DNA from: Saprospiraceae bacterium
GTDB lineage: Bacteria; Bacteroidota; Bacteroidia; Chitinophagales; Saprospiraceae
Length of the DNA stretch: 64,000 nucleotides
NCBI GenBank assembly: GCA_016719855.1
Contig: JADJYH010000009.1
Span: 166,865-230,864, forward strand
Direction of reading: 5' to 3'
Shown here: positions 1-11,226 of the stretch, piece after piece
Numbering within the stretch: position 1 is the first letter of the stretch
Layout of the letters: each line of letters starts with the position of its first letter
Notes under the pieces: generated by a model
What the model saw: only the letters and a program-made list of their open reading frames with translations
What the model was told of the DNA's origin: nothing
The model's database searches: none
Program-made: the position numbers and the translations under genes

Positions 1-52
1 TCTAAGCCTTCCTGATTTTTTGAATTCCTTGCAAAATGCCTAACACGTCCAT

Positions 53-903
53 TTAGATACCATTCATCCACGCCACCAACCAAGGCACCCAACTCACCTT
101 GGTCACGGGGTTCACCATCCCAAACCCATGCCCGCCCTTAACCCAAAAATGCGCCTCGACAGGTACGCCATTGCGCAAGCAAGCTTCGTAAAAAAGCAGG
201 CTGTTCTCAATTTTCACCCAATCATCCTGCGCATGAACGAGGAAGGCGGGCGGCGACTGCGGCGTGACCCGAAGCTCGTTGGAGAAATGGGCGGTTTGCT
301 GTAGGGTAGGGGACTTTCCGAGTAGATTCTCCCGTGAACCATCGTGCCCGATGCCGTCCCGGAAGCTCACCACTGGGTAAATCAGCGCCACGAAATCGGG
401 GCGAACGGAAGTCAGGTCGGTGCAAGTGGGGTCGGCGTTTTGTTCAAAATGGGTGGCAGCCGTAGCCGCCAAATGCCCGCCAGCCGAAAAGCCCATTATG
501 CCGATTTTGTTGGGGTTAAGTTGCCACTCCGCTGCCCGAAGCCGCACCAGCCGGATTGCCTGCTGGGCATCTTGGAGCGGAGCCAGCGACTTGTCCACGC
601 AGTATCGGTCGCTGGGGATGCGGTATTTGAGCACGAATGCGGTGATGCCCGCCTCGGTCAGCGCTTTCGCAACTTGTGTGCCCTCGTGGTCGGTGGCCGT
701 GCCGCTGTAGCCGCCGCGGAAGTTTCGGTCGTGAACTCGACCTTCCAATCGTTCACCTCCGTTTTTTCGAGGTTTTCGGCGGGCTTGGAATTGGGGATGG
801 AGCCAGTGCCGTAGAGCGGGAAGGTTTGCGGTGCTTGAGCAACAACTTTTGCGAAGCAGCAAAAAACGATGGGGACGAGCAACAGCGTTGATTTCAGGTT
901 CAT
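53..903 (-). CDS. Secreted alpha/beta-hydrolase esterase (carbohydrate acetylesterase-like), frame broken
   Basis: A Sec signal peptide begins the protein (MNLKSTLLLVPIVFCCF..AQ), so it should act in the periplasm or outside the cell. The alpha/beta-hydrolase core shows the oxyanion region GGYSGTATDHEG, the nucleophile elbow GFSAGG near residue 140 and, towards the C-terminus, the acid/histidine pair in HAQDDW and GGHGFG. This pattern is known from small Bacteroidota acetyl-xylan and sugar-ester esterases; the substrate here is an inference. The frame breaks at about 725. The signal-peptide frame runs to VEFTT and the catalytic frame resumes at FRGGYSG. Relatives carry about 25 further residues there (the first beta strands), so a short stretch seems deleted, not just one base. 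On the minus strand a near-consensus promoter box (AACCTTTG) lies just upstream of the start. Confidence 0.72.
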
Positions 904-959
904 GTTTCAGCTTTTTTACAAAGGTTGGGAAAAATGGCGAACTGGCGCTAACTGAAAAA

Positions 960-1033
960 TTAGCTTGAATTTTGCCAATGAATCCGAAAAATTCAAGCTA
1001 ATTTTGCCAATGAATCCGAAAAATTCAAGCTAA
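960..1033. repeat. Direct plus inverted repeat in the leader of the ATPase gene
   Basis: A 32-bp unit occurs twice without a gap (970-1001 and 1002-1033). Just before it, 960-973 (TTAGCTTGAATTTT) is the exact reverse complement of 988-1001, and of the matching part of the second unit at 1020-1033. The left arm can therefore pair with either right arm. The last A of the second unit is the A of the ATG at 1033. It could be a translational or transcriptional operator, or a recently expanded repeat; the sequence does not decide between these. Confidence 0.7.
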
Positions 1034-2144
1034 TGATTCAACGAGCCATTGCGGAGCAAATAAAAAACGACCTGACGGACTACCGAAAAATCATCCTCGT
1101 GTATGGGCCGAGGCAGGCTGGAAAGACAACACTGGTGCGGGAGGTAATTGCCAAATTACCTTATAAATCGGTGGAAATCAATGCCGACCAGCATAAGTAC
1201 AATGACATTCTATCAAGCCGTGACTTGGCGAAAATGCAGGAACTGATTGGAGGCAACGAACTCTTGTTCATTGACGAAGCGCAGAACATCCCCAATATCG
1301 GCATCAACTTGAAAATACTGTACGACAGCCTACCAGCTTATTCGCGGGTCATCGTCTTTCGAACTGGCCAACCAGGTGCAAGAGCCGCTCACTGGACGAA
1401 CTTGGACTTACCGGCTCTACCCAATTGCAATACAGGAACTGGCCCCAACAATGACACCATTTGAAATCAAGACCAGTCGGAAAACTACCCCGCTTCGGTA
1501 TGTACCCGGAGGTGTTGGGACGGGAGCAGCCAAAATCCGATACCTACAGGGAGTTGTCTGGCGCTTACCTTTATAAGGACATCCTGCAACTTTCGAACAT
1601 CCGACATGCCGACAAGATTGTAAAATTGCTGAAATTGCTGGCCTTTCAGGCTGGTTCGCAGGTCTCAATGCATGAACTTGGCAAATCCTTGGAAATGAGC
1701 CACGATACCGTCAACAGTTATATTGACCTGCTCGAAAAGGGCTTCATCGTGTTCCGATTGTCGGGGTTCAGCCGCAACCTCCGCAAAGAGGTGAACAAGA
1801 TGACCAAGGTTTTTTTCTACGATTTGGGTATTCGAAACATGCTCATCGAGAACTTCAACCCGCTCGACATGCGACAAGATGTGGGAGCACTCTGGGAGAA
1901 TTTCCTTGTGGCCGAGCGGCGGAAAAAAGTGGAGTACCAACGCATGTTTGGCAGTACCTACTTCTGGCGGACTTATTCCGGGGCAGAGTTGGATTACCTG
2001 GAGGAGCGTGATGGCCAACTGTTTGGATTTGAGTTCAAATGGAGGTCCGACAAAGCCAAGGCCCCGGCTACTTGGCTCGAAACATATCCGAATGCATCTT
2101 ATCATTTGGTGAACAAGGAGAATTTTTTGGAGTTTGTGGTGTAG
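1033..2144 (+). CDS. AAA_14 / DUF4143 family ATPase, frameshifted
   Basis: This is a P-loop ATPase of the AAA_14 type followed by a DUF4143 domain, a family widespread in Bacteroidota and archaea whose cellular role is unsettled. Walker A is GPRQAGKTT (about residues 25-33) and Walker B is LLFIDEAQN (about 77-85). The C-terminal half carries the usual LSGAYLYKDIL, a winged-helix-like stretch (MSHDTVNSYIDLLEKGFIVFRL) and the nuclease-like end SGAELDYLEERDGQLFGFEFK. The reading frame is broken at least four times between 1345 and 1560. At about 1350 the text jumps from RVIV to SFELANQ; relatives have TGSSS between them, so roughly 11-14 bases are missing, including the sensor-1 motif. The family usually has about 370-400 residues, which matches the span. 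Confidence 0.78.
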
Positions 2145-2271
2145 CTCGAATTACTTGCTTCCGCCCATTTCCGACAAATCCAAAATTTCCGAATCCATCC
2201 CCCGCTATCTTACGTTTATTTCGTGTAATTTTGAAGAAAATTCCCTCGTTGGAAGGGCAAATCAAGGTAGC

Positions 2272-2303
2272 TTGCAGCCGCTACTTTTTCCTTTGTACTT
2301 TTG
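2272..2303 (+). promoter_or_regulatory. Bacteroidota-type promoter for the 2338 giant gene
   Basis: The -7 box TACTTTTG (2296-2303) fits the TAnnTTTG consensus. A TTG at 2272-2274 sits 21 nt upstream of it, where the -33 element is expected. The predicted start of transcription is about 30 nt before the ATG at 2338. The rest of the 193-bp gap from 2145 shows nothing else recognisable. Confidence 0.55.
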
Positions 2304-2337
2304 ACTTTTTGCTTCGAGCACCGATTACAAAACTTTT

Positions 2338-5300
2338 ATGCGCATAATCCCAAGGCTCATATCCTTTGCGTTTTTTCTACTTGCCGCTCTGTCCACCAGG
2401 GCACAAAACTGTGGCTGTGCAGACAGCGGCAACTGCCCGCTGCAATTTCCTGCCAACACCAATACCCAAGTCTGCTACGATTTCACGGATGCTTTCAACA
2501 ACGACCTAGCCAGCCCCACGCAGGGCGTCTGTGGCGTGTACATCAAGTTTCGGCACGGGCATATTGGTGACCTCGAACTCACGCTGACCTCTCCCGCTGG
2601 GCAGCAGGTACAACTCGTCGGCACAAATGGCAACTGCAACACAAACACACCGCTGGCCACTTGGGACATCCTATTCGTACCGTGTAGCGCACCCTGTATC
2701 CCCGATACGATAGGCGCTTGCCCCTACCCCTGTGTCTTTGATGGCTGCCCAAGCCCATGCCCTTGGGGCAGCGGCACTTTCGTCGGCGAGTACCACCCCT
2801 TCAGTGGTTGCTTGGAGAGCTTCAACACCGGACCCGCCAACGGCCAGTGGTGCATCGAAATCGCCAACAGCGCCATGTTCAACGGCGGCACCGTCCTCGA
2901 CTTTGAGATTATCCTCTGTGATGAGTCCGGCATTCTCTGCTGCGAAGCCGACGCAGGCAACCTCCCCGACCCCAACGTGGCCGCCTGCATCGGCGAACCC
3001 TCGCTCGACCTCGACCTCGTGCCTTCCTACGGTGCCATCGTGCCCGACCCGCTGGAATATGGCTACACCTTCACGGTTTTCAGCAATGGTACGCTGTACG
3101 ACCTCGACACCACCGACAACTTCACGGCCTACCCCGCTGGCAGCTATACGGTCTGCGGACTGAGCTACTTACTCGCCGACGCCGCAGCGCTTCCCGTCGT
3201 GGGCACAGCTTGGACGCCCCAGCTCCTCAACGATACGCTCACTGGCCCAAGTCCGCCTTTTTGTGGCGAAATTGGGCTGAACTGCGTGGTGGTGAACATC
3301 GGCGCACCGCCACCCACTACCGTCCTGCGGGATACGATTTGCGATGGGCAAACTGTCGTTTTCGATGGGCAAAACGTCAGCTCGGCAGGCACTTACGCCG
3401 ATACGCTGGCCTCGTTTTTCGGCTGTGACAGCATCGTGAACCTCGTGCTAACGGTGATGCCCAACGTGACCACCAAACTGGCCGAAACCATCTGCTTTGG
3501 CGACACTGCTTGGGTAGGAAACATGCCGTTTTTCACCACAGACACTTTCACCGTTGACCTCCTGACCAGCTTCGGCTGCGACAGTGCCGTAACGCTTGAG
3601 TTGATTGTTTTACCAGAAAACACCACCACGCTCAACGAAATAATTTGCCAAGGGTGAAACATTTGCCGTAGGCAACACAAACTACTCAACAACAGGCACT
3701 TACGTGGACACATTGCCCTCATGGCTCGGCTGCGACAGCACCGTGACCCTGAACCTGACGGTGGTGCAAACCAGCGTGAGCATTGCACTTCCCGACACGC
3801 TAACTTGCCTACAAACCTCGGTCGCACTGACTTCCACGGCCAGTACCTCGTTCGGCACACTGGATTACCAGTGGACGACCATCGGCGGCGCGTTTGGCAG
3901 CCCGACCAACCAACCGAACGCCACGGCAACGGCCCCTGGAGACTACATCCTCACCGTGACCGCCGCAGGGTGCAGCAGCAGCGACACGGTGACCGTACTT
4001 CAGGACGCCGTAATGCCCAACGCCGTTATCGTGCCTTCGGCAATGACCCTGACCTGCACCAACACCCTCATCTTGCTGAACGGCAACAACTCCACGCCGA
4101 CCAGCAATTTCAACTGGGTCTGGAATGCCCAAGGGGGCAGCCCCATCACCAACACCAACACGCTCATCGTGACCATCAACGAGCCGGACACCTACCGCCT
4201 CATCATCACCGACATCACCAATTTCTGCAAGGACACGGCCACGGTCACCATTTCCCAAAACATCACGCCGCCCGTGGCCAACGCCGGACCAGACATACAA
4301 CTCTCCTGTACCGTGCCGACTGTTACCTTGAACGGCACAGGTTCCACCCCCTCCGGCAACATTTCGTTCGACTGGAGCACGATGGACGGCAATATTTTGC
4401 CACCAAACAACACTGGCTCCGTGGCCGCCGATGCCCCCGGCACTTACCAACTTGTCGTGGAAGATTTGGCAAACGGCTGCCGGGACACCGACCTCGTCGT
4501 CGTAACCGTGGACACGCTCACGCCCAACGCCCAAATCGCATTGCCGCAAGGCGACCTGCTCAACTGCAACAACGACACGCTGACCCTTGACGGCAGCGGC
4601 TCCACGGGTTCGCAATTCGTTGTTTATCAATGGGTTGGTAATATTTTCAACCAACAGGGAACGCCGATTGCGCACACCAGCTCACCCGGTAATTTCACCC
4701 TGATGCTCACCGATACCTCCAACGGCTGCACCGATTCGACCAGCGTGACCATCGGCACTGATTACCTGCTCCCGACCGCCGATGCCGGGCCGGACGACTC
4801 GCTGTCGTGTGCTGTGATTTCGGTGCAAATCGGTGGCAGCGGCACTTCCATCGGCCCTGAATTCACCTACGAGTGGACGGCCTCACCCGGTGGCGCTTTC
4901 CTCGACCCCACCGACCTTCCCAGCGTGTCGGTGAACGAACCAGCCAGCTACCTGCTCACCGTCACCGACACCACCAACGGCTGCACCAACTCAGATTTCA
5001 CCATCATCACCCGAAACGAAATACCGCCCGTGGCCAACGCCGGGCCGGATTACGTGCTAAACTGCACCGATACTTCCGTCGTGCTCGATGCCAGCAACTC
5101 GACCATCGTGCCGTTTGCCGAATTAGCTTGGATTAACTCACTGGGCGACACGATTTCCGAAGACGTTCAAGTGACCGTTGACTACGCCGACACTTTTTTT
5201 TGCCATCAATTTGGCTTTTTGTACCAGCTACGACACGGTCGTGGTCTCCGAAGGTACGGTGGCACCCGTGGCAGACGCCGGGCTTGACCAACTGCTCGAC

Positions 5301-8300
5301 TGCCTCACTGGCCAAGCTACGCTTGATGGTAGCGGTTCGGATGCCGGGTCGGATTTCAGCTACTTTTGGACGGCCCTCAGCGGCAATATTTCCGCTGGTG
5401 AAACAACGCCCACGCCCACGGTGGACGACGTCGGCGAGTACCTCCTCCAAGTGACGAACACGACCTCCGGTTGCGTCAGCTTCGACACGGTGCTGGTCTC
5501 GCTGGATACCGTGGCCTGCATCCCCGTGGCCAACGCCGGTGCCGACGGCCTCATCAATTGCTTTTCGGCAACCTTCACCGACACGCTCCAGGCAAGCGGC
5601 ACGGTCGGCCCAAACTTCGGCTACAACTGGACGGCGATTTCGGGCAATATTTTCGACCAAACCGACCCGTTTGCGCCGAGTGTGTCAGCGGGCGAATTCG
5701 TGTTCACCGTGACCAACATCGCCTTGGGGCTGATGGCCTCCGACACGGTGCTGGTGCTTGCCGACACCGTGGCACCGCTGGTGGTCATTGACTCCAACAT
5801 CCTCTCGCTCACCTGCCCAGAACTGGCCGCATGTTTCCCACTCGATGCCACTGGCACCTCGGTCGGGCCGCAGTACACTTACATTTGGGAAACGGGCGTG
5901 ACGGGTAGCATCTGCACCGACCCGACCCAACTCAGCGCACAAGTGCAGGGAGCCGACGTGTACACCCTCACCGTCACCAACCTGCTCAATGGCTGCGAGA
6001 ATGACGCTGCCGTGCTCGTGCAACTCCTCGACTTCCTGCCCACGGCCAGCGCCGGACTGGACTTCCAGATTCCGTGCGGCGACACGACTGCCGTGCTCGA
6101 CGGCAGCGGCTCCTCCGTAGGCGGCACGATTTACACTTACCAGTGGTCTTCTTTTGGGGGAAATATTTTGGCCAGTGGCCAAACGCTCGCCCCAGAAGTG
6201 ATGCCCACGAACCCCAGCGATACCTTCACGCTCATCGTCACCAACACCCTGAACTTCTGCCAGGACACCGACGCCGTGGTGGTTTTCAACCCCGTCAACT
6301 GCAACCCCGACTGCGCCGCTTCCGTCTCTGGCCCCCTCGACTGTAACAACAATTCAGTCAGCCTCCTCTCCACCGGGGCCTCCACTGGGCCAGATATTTC
6401 GTACCAGTGGACGAGTGCAGTGGGCAGTTTTTGCGCTCCGCAAAACACGGCCACCACCTGCGCCGACTCCCCCGGAATCTACGACTTGACCGTGACCCGA
6501 ACCTACGCCAGCGGTGCCGTTTTCAGCACCACCTGCCAAGTGCAAGTGCTTGACAACAGCCAACCGCCCATCGCTGACGCCGGGCCTGACGACGACCTCA
6601 ACTGCGTGGACCAAACACTGACGCTGAATGGCAGCGGCTCTGACACTGGCACGGAAATCACCTACCAGTGGTCAACGATGACGGGCAATTTTTGCGGCAG
6701 CACCAACGCCATCACCACTTGCGTGGACGAGCCGGGAACGTACAACTTACTGGTGGTCAACACGTTGACGGGCTGCTCCGCAATGGACTCCGTGGTCATC
6801 GGGCTGGACACGCTGCACCCCGTCGCAGAGGCTGGGCCGCCCGACATGCTCACCTGCAACAACAACACCGTCGTACTGAACGGCAGCGCTGTGCCCGCCA
6901 ACGCCAGCTATTTTTGGACAACGCCAAATGGTGATATCTGCGCCGGAGAGGCGACGCCAAACCCTGTCATTTGCAGTGCCGGGACGTATATTTTGACCGT
7001 CACCATCATCGCCAACGGCTGTACAGACAGCGATGTGACCAGCGTCAGTGTTGATTCTTTGCTGCCGAACCCCGATGCCGGGCCGGACTTGAACTACACT
7101 TGCACGGACACCATTTTTACCTTGAACGCCACGGCCACGGGCGGCGTCCTGCTCGAATACCAATGGACGGCCACGAACGGCGGCTGCTTCATCGGCCCGA
7201 CGGACACGTTGCAACCGACCGTTGCCTGTCCCGGCACTTACACCCTCACGGCCACCGACGTGGTGACGGGCTGCTCCGCAATTTCACAGATGCAGGTTTT
7301 GGATGCCACTGCTCCACCCAATTTGCAACTCAGCAACCCGCCGGGCATCACCTGCCAAAACCTCGTCGTGACACTCGACGCATCCGGCTCATTGCCCACA
7401 GGGCAACTCAGCTTCCAGTGGGCCACCCTGGACGGCAACTTCGTTTCAGGGCAAGATACCGCCACGCCGCAGGTGGATACGGCAGGCACCTACACCGTAA
7501 CAGTCACGAATTCGCTCACGCAATGCTGGCTTTGGGCAGCGTGACAGTGAGCATGGACGCCACCATCCCAGTTGCTCATACCGGGCTGGATACGACGTTG
7601 ACTTGCACCCGCAACAGTTTGATTTTGAGTGGATTAGGCTCGACCATCGGCATGGACATCACCTACCTCTGGACGACAACAGACGGCCAAATTATCAACG
7701 GCGAAACGAGCTTGATGCCCGAAATTGACGCCCCCGGCACCTACGTACTAACCGTTTCTGACATCGGCAACGGCTGCGTGGTGCTCGACTCGGTGGTCGT
7801 CACGCTGGACACGCTACAACCGACAGCAGCCACTGACGCTGCGCAAACGCTGACCATCACGTGCACCACACAGCAGGTCACCCTGCTCGGCGACTTGAGC
7901 AGCCCGCAGGGAGAATTGGATTTTCTCTGGGAAACAATGGACGGCCATATCTCCTTCGGGGCAAGCGGCCCGAACGCCACGGTTGACAGCGCTGGCACCT
8001 ATCTGCTCACCGTCACCCATCAGCGAAACGGCTGCACCGACACTGCCTCCATCCTTGTGTTGGAAAATCTGACGCCCCCGTCGCTTGGCTTCGGCCCCGT
8101 GCCGATGCTGACTTGTGACCTGCTCACGGCACAGCTTTCGGTGCTGCCCGGCACGGCTGACTACACCTACCAGTGGTCAGGTCCAGGCACCATACTCGAC
8201 CCGACGACGGCCACTCCGACCGTTGACCAAGCCGGCGTTTTCAGCGTTACGGTCACGGACATCGCCAACGGCTGCCAACACGACAGCACGGTGGTCGTGA

Positions 8301-9342
8301 CGGAAAACAAGCAGTTGCCTGATGCCGTGGCCGCTTCCATCGGCAACCTCGACTGCCAAAACCTGACGGCCACAGTGACGGGTACAGGCTCCACTACCAC
8401 GGGCACCAGCTTCCTGTGGACGACCAGCGGCAGTGGAAACATCGCCACGCCGGACGCCCTGACTTCGGTGGTGGATGCGGCTGGTTTTTATGTTTTGACG
8501 GTGACGAGATTGGACAACGGCTGCTCCGCAATGGACACCACGGAGGTCATCGCCAGTGCGCAACCCATTGACAATGTGCTGCTTAGGCTCGAACACCCCG
8601 ACTGCCTCGACCCTGACGGGTATATTTACATTGACGCTGTTTTTGGTGGAACGCCGCCCTACTCCTACTCCGTGGACGGCGATGTTTTCATCACCTACCC
8701 GCAGTTCAGCTACCTCGAAGAGGGGCAGCACACGGTGGTGGTACAAGACGAAAACGGCTGCTCCTGGACGGACACCGTGACACTGCTTGGCCCTGGCGAA
8801 GTGCTGGTGAGCCTTGGCCCCGACGTGACTATCCAGCAGGGCGAAAACCTTGTGCTGGAAGCACAAATCAGCATCCCGATGAGCGAGGTGGACACCATCT
8901 GGTGGACGAACCTGCCTGACTCGGTAGAGTGTCCACAGTGCCTGAACCAACCCGTCGCACCGACAGAAACGACGACCTACCGCATCCATGTCATTGACAC
9001 GAACGGCTGCGCTGCGATGGACGACGTGACGGTGGTGGTGACATCGGAACGCCCGTTCTACGTGCCCACCGCCTTCTCCCCGAACGGCGACGGGACGAAC
9101 GACCGCTTCCCTGCTCTACGCCGGACCGGAGGTAGCCAAGGTGCGGGCTTTCCGCATCTTTGACCGCTGGGGCAACCTTGTTTTTTTGAAAAGACTTTAA
9201 ACCGAACAACCCACAGTTCGGCTGGGATGGCAACTTCGAGGGTCAGCCGCTCGACCCTGCCGTATTTGTCTGGCAAGCGGAGGTTGAGTTCGTGGATGGG
9301 TCGGCGAAGGTTTTTTATGGGGATGTGACGCTGGTGCGGTGA
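2338..9342 (+). CDS. Giant T9SS-exported protein: P-domain, 19 PKD-like modules, CHU_C anchor
   Basis: The protein of about 2330 residues starts with a signal peptide (residues 1-23, ending TRAQ). A proprotein-convertase P-type domain follows (about 45-200, ending NGGTVLDFEIILCD), then short Cys-Asp-Ser modules with AGTYADTL and FFGCDSIVNL. After these come 19 modules of 80-100 residues with the pattern NAGPD..L.C near the start and GTY.L.VTN...GC at the end, from about residue 460 to 2080; each carries a probable disulfide pair. One SprB-like module follows, and the end is the gliding-motility/CHU_C domain (FYVPTAFSPNGDGTND, then FRIFDRWGNLVF and GWDGNFEGQPLDPAVFVW), the signal for T9SS export and surface attachment. 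Six frame breaks are visible near 3653 (GGG), 5198 (run of 8 T), 7530, 9105, 9190 and 9205. An adhesin or matrix role is inferred. Confidence 0.85.
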
Positions 9343-9433
9343 GGAGGAGTGGAAATTTGGGAATTGGGAAATTGGTGGCAAGGCAGAACCAAAGTTGCAT
9401 TTTGGTGATTATCTTTGTAAAAATCGTTTGGCG

Positions 9434-9717
9434 ATGCGCAAGATTATTGCTTCCAAGAATAAAGTTAAATCACCTACTGCTGGGCATCAACTGCCAAACT
9501 ACGCTGAATTTCTGTGGTATAAAAAGCACGAAAAAGCTTTGCTCAAAAGTATTTTGGACGTTTTATTGTCATTAAAGATGAGCAAGTGGTTGCTGATTAT
9601 GAGACTAAATCTCAAGCGTGGCAAGAAACGATAAAGACCCACCAGCCGGGTACTTTTATTATTCATCTTTGTGTGCCTGTATATAACCTAATACCAAAAT
9701 ATGGCAAACCCATTTGA
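9434..9717 (+). CDS. Small uncharacterised cytosolic protein (DUF5678-like), one frameshift
   Basis: The open frame from the ATG at 9434 reads MRKIIASKNKVKSPT and then HQLPNYAEFLWYKKHEK. It breaks in the AAAAA run at 9532-9536. Restoring one A continues it as SFAQKYFGRFIVIKDEQVV and on to QPGTFIIHLCVPVYNL, ending at 9717. The stretch KYFGRFIVIKDEQVVAD...A..E..K..PGTF.IH resembles small Bacteroidota proteins annotated DUF5678, in which a short beta hairpin describes a protein that 'keeps' something at its post; no function is known to me. The end overlaps the next gene by 17 bp in a different frame, so the two are probably co-transcribed. Confidence 0.5.
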
Positions 9718-10636
9718 CCCTACTTCTCCGTCAACAATGCCCATCATCTCACCAAAAAGTTATGTCTTCCGCCAGTTTTTCTACGAAAAATATGGCGAAG
9801 CCATTACCGATGACCTTATTGACCCGAACTTTCGTCTGCGAATGGAAAACATTAAACCTCGGGGTAGGGCAAAGAATATTGTCAAGGCGCAGATGCAGCA
9901 GTTAGTGGAGAAAAGACTATTATCCGAAAAAGACTTCAAAACATTTGACTGGTGGGCTTTCGACTTCCCGGGATGGATTGGGGGAATGGACTTTGAAAAA
10001 GAGCGGCTCAAAGAAGTGATGATTATTCAATTAGAGCCACATATCAAAGACCATGATTATCAGATAGTTTACTAGTTGGCGGAAGCAAGTGGGAAAAGGG
10101 AATTCAGCATTAATACCCAGACCAAAAAAATCGTAAATCGAAGCGCTCGCAACATTTGGAACAATACCGTAAAAATGCTCTGTTCAGACAAGGAGTACGA
10201 GATGATTTTCAATCACGACAACCTTGACCAACTCTATCACCTTCTGGATAAACTCTACATCACCGATATGTGCCATTTTGCTCCGCAAGGTGATGTTGAA
10301 CTCCTAAAGCAATTATCTTGGACTGGGAAATATGGCATTAGGAGTAAGGTAGCTAATTATTTCATGCACCAAGAAATCAAGCTTATCAATCCTAAATTGC
10401 TCATTGCATCTGGTGGAGAAGTTATCAAGGCTACAAAACAGCTATTCGTTGAGGGGGAGGTTTGGGGACTAAAACCTCAAAACCTACCCAATCTATACAA
10501 AATGACCAGCAATGCTGAGGAATTTCACTTGTTACAAATTCCACACATCGGCACACTAATGCCTCGTCCGTATTCTTTCTGGCGGGAGCATATAGATTCG
10601 CTGAACAAGGTTTTGCAGGAAAGCGGGGTGCTTTGA
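9701..10636 (+). CDS. Uracil-DNA-glycosylase-superfamily-like protein with an internal TAG
   Basis: Two open stretches (9701-10075 and 10076-10636) are in the same frame, separated only by a TAG codon at 10073-10075. The text on both sides reads as one protein of about 311 residues. The stop falls in KEVMIIQLEPHIKDHDYQIVY*LAE, a hydrophobic strand plus EP-H stretch that would be the first active-site motif of the uracil-DNA glycosylase fold. Further on, LYITDMCHFAPQGD and HQEIKLINPKLLIASGGEVI match the order 'ITD..K..PP' and 'E..LI.PK.I...G' of that superfamily, and the C-terminal IPHIGTLMP is where the histidine motif belongs. The assignment rests on this pattern only. The TAG may be a sequencing error or a real nonsense mutation. 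No start codon or spacing suggests that 10076 begins a separate gene. Confidence 0.45.
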
Positions 10637-10664
10637 ATAGTTTTTTTATTGCCCACTTTACACC

Positions 10665-11153
10665 TCACACCCCATCCCGTTCCATCTTCTCCACCTTCCC
10701 CATTACCTCCATCTCCAGTTTTTTCTTGTACTGCACCACCCGCTCCATCACCGCCGCATCGCTCGTCCCGATGATCTGCGCAGCCAAAATCCCCGCATTT
10801 TTCGCAGCGTTCAGCGCCACGGTAGCCACAGGCACGCCGTTCGGCATCTGGAGGATGGACAGGATGGAGTCCCAACCGTCGAGGGAGTTGGACGACTTGA
10901 CTGGCACGCCGATGACCGGCAGCGGCGACAGCGAAGCAACCATGCCCGGCAGGTGCGCCGCCCCGCCTGCTCCGGCGATGATGACTTTCACTCCCCGCCC
11001 GTGGGCGTTTTTGGCAAACTCGAACATCCGCTCCGGTGTGCGGTGGGCGGAGACGATGGTGACTTCGGTCTCAATGCCGAGTTCCTTCAACACATCCGCT
11101 GCCTGCCGCATAATCGGCAGGTCAGAGTCGCTTCCCATGATGATGCTTACCAT
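10665..11153 (-). CDS. purE: N5-carboxyaminoimidazole ribonucleotide mutase PurE
   Basis: PurE moves the carboxylate of N5-CAIR to C4 to give CAIR in de novo purine synthesis. The 162-residue product has the family's full length and shows the glycine-rich phosphate loop MGSDSDLP at residues 6-13, the signature SAHRTPERM with the catalytic histidine at about 36, GAGGAAHLPGM near 65-75 and the loop PNGVPVATVA. The start at 11153 is preferred over the upstream ATG at 11180, since family members begin with MVSIIMGSDSD and the nine extra codons come from the repeat between the two genes. It lies 65 bp behind purK on the same strand, forming a purK-purE operon with the paired enzymes of the N5-CAIR route. 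There is no promoter box in the gap. Confidence 0.96.
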   Translation of the reverse strand: MVSIIMGSDSDLPIMRQAADVLKELGIETEVTIVSAHRTPERMFEFAKNAHGRGVKVIIAGAGGAAHLPGMVASLSPLPVIGVPVKSSNSLDGWDSILSILQMPNGVPVATVALNAAKNAGILAAQIIGTSDAAVMERVVQYKKKLEMEVMGKVEKMERDGV

Positions 11154-11168
11154 GATTTTGAGATGAAA

Positions 11169-11226
11169 GACTTTAGACATTAGACAATAGACGGCGCAGA
11201 AGAATCGCTGTCTAATGTCTAAAGTC
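11169..11226. repeat. 17-bp-arm inverted repeat between purK and purE, overlapping the purK end
   Basis: The left arm GACTTTAGACATTAGAC (11169-11185) and right arm GTCTAATGTCTAAAGTC (11210-11226) are exact reverse complements with a 24-nt loop. The right arm contains the purK stop codon (TAG on the minus strand at 11219-11221), so the last residues of PurK are written by the repeat. It has the form of dispersed Bacteroidota repeats, but only this copy is in the window. Confidence 0.8.

Noticed and set aside
2338..9342. Programmed frameshifting in the giant proteins
   Set aside because: Breaks occur in all kinds of genes, at unlike sites and in both directions, with no recurrent slippery site plus structure. 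Sequencing error is simpler.
9343..9433. Possible regulatory RNA after the first giant gene
   Set aside because: Only GGGAATTGGGAAATTGG-type simple repeats are visible and no hairpin of note.
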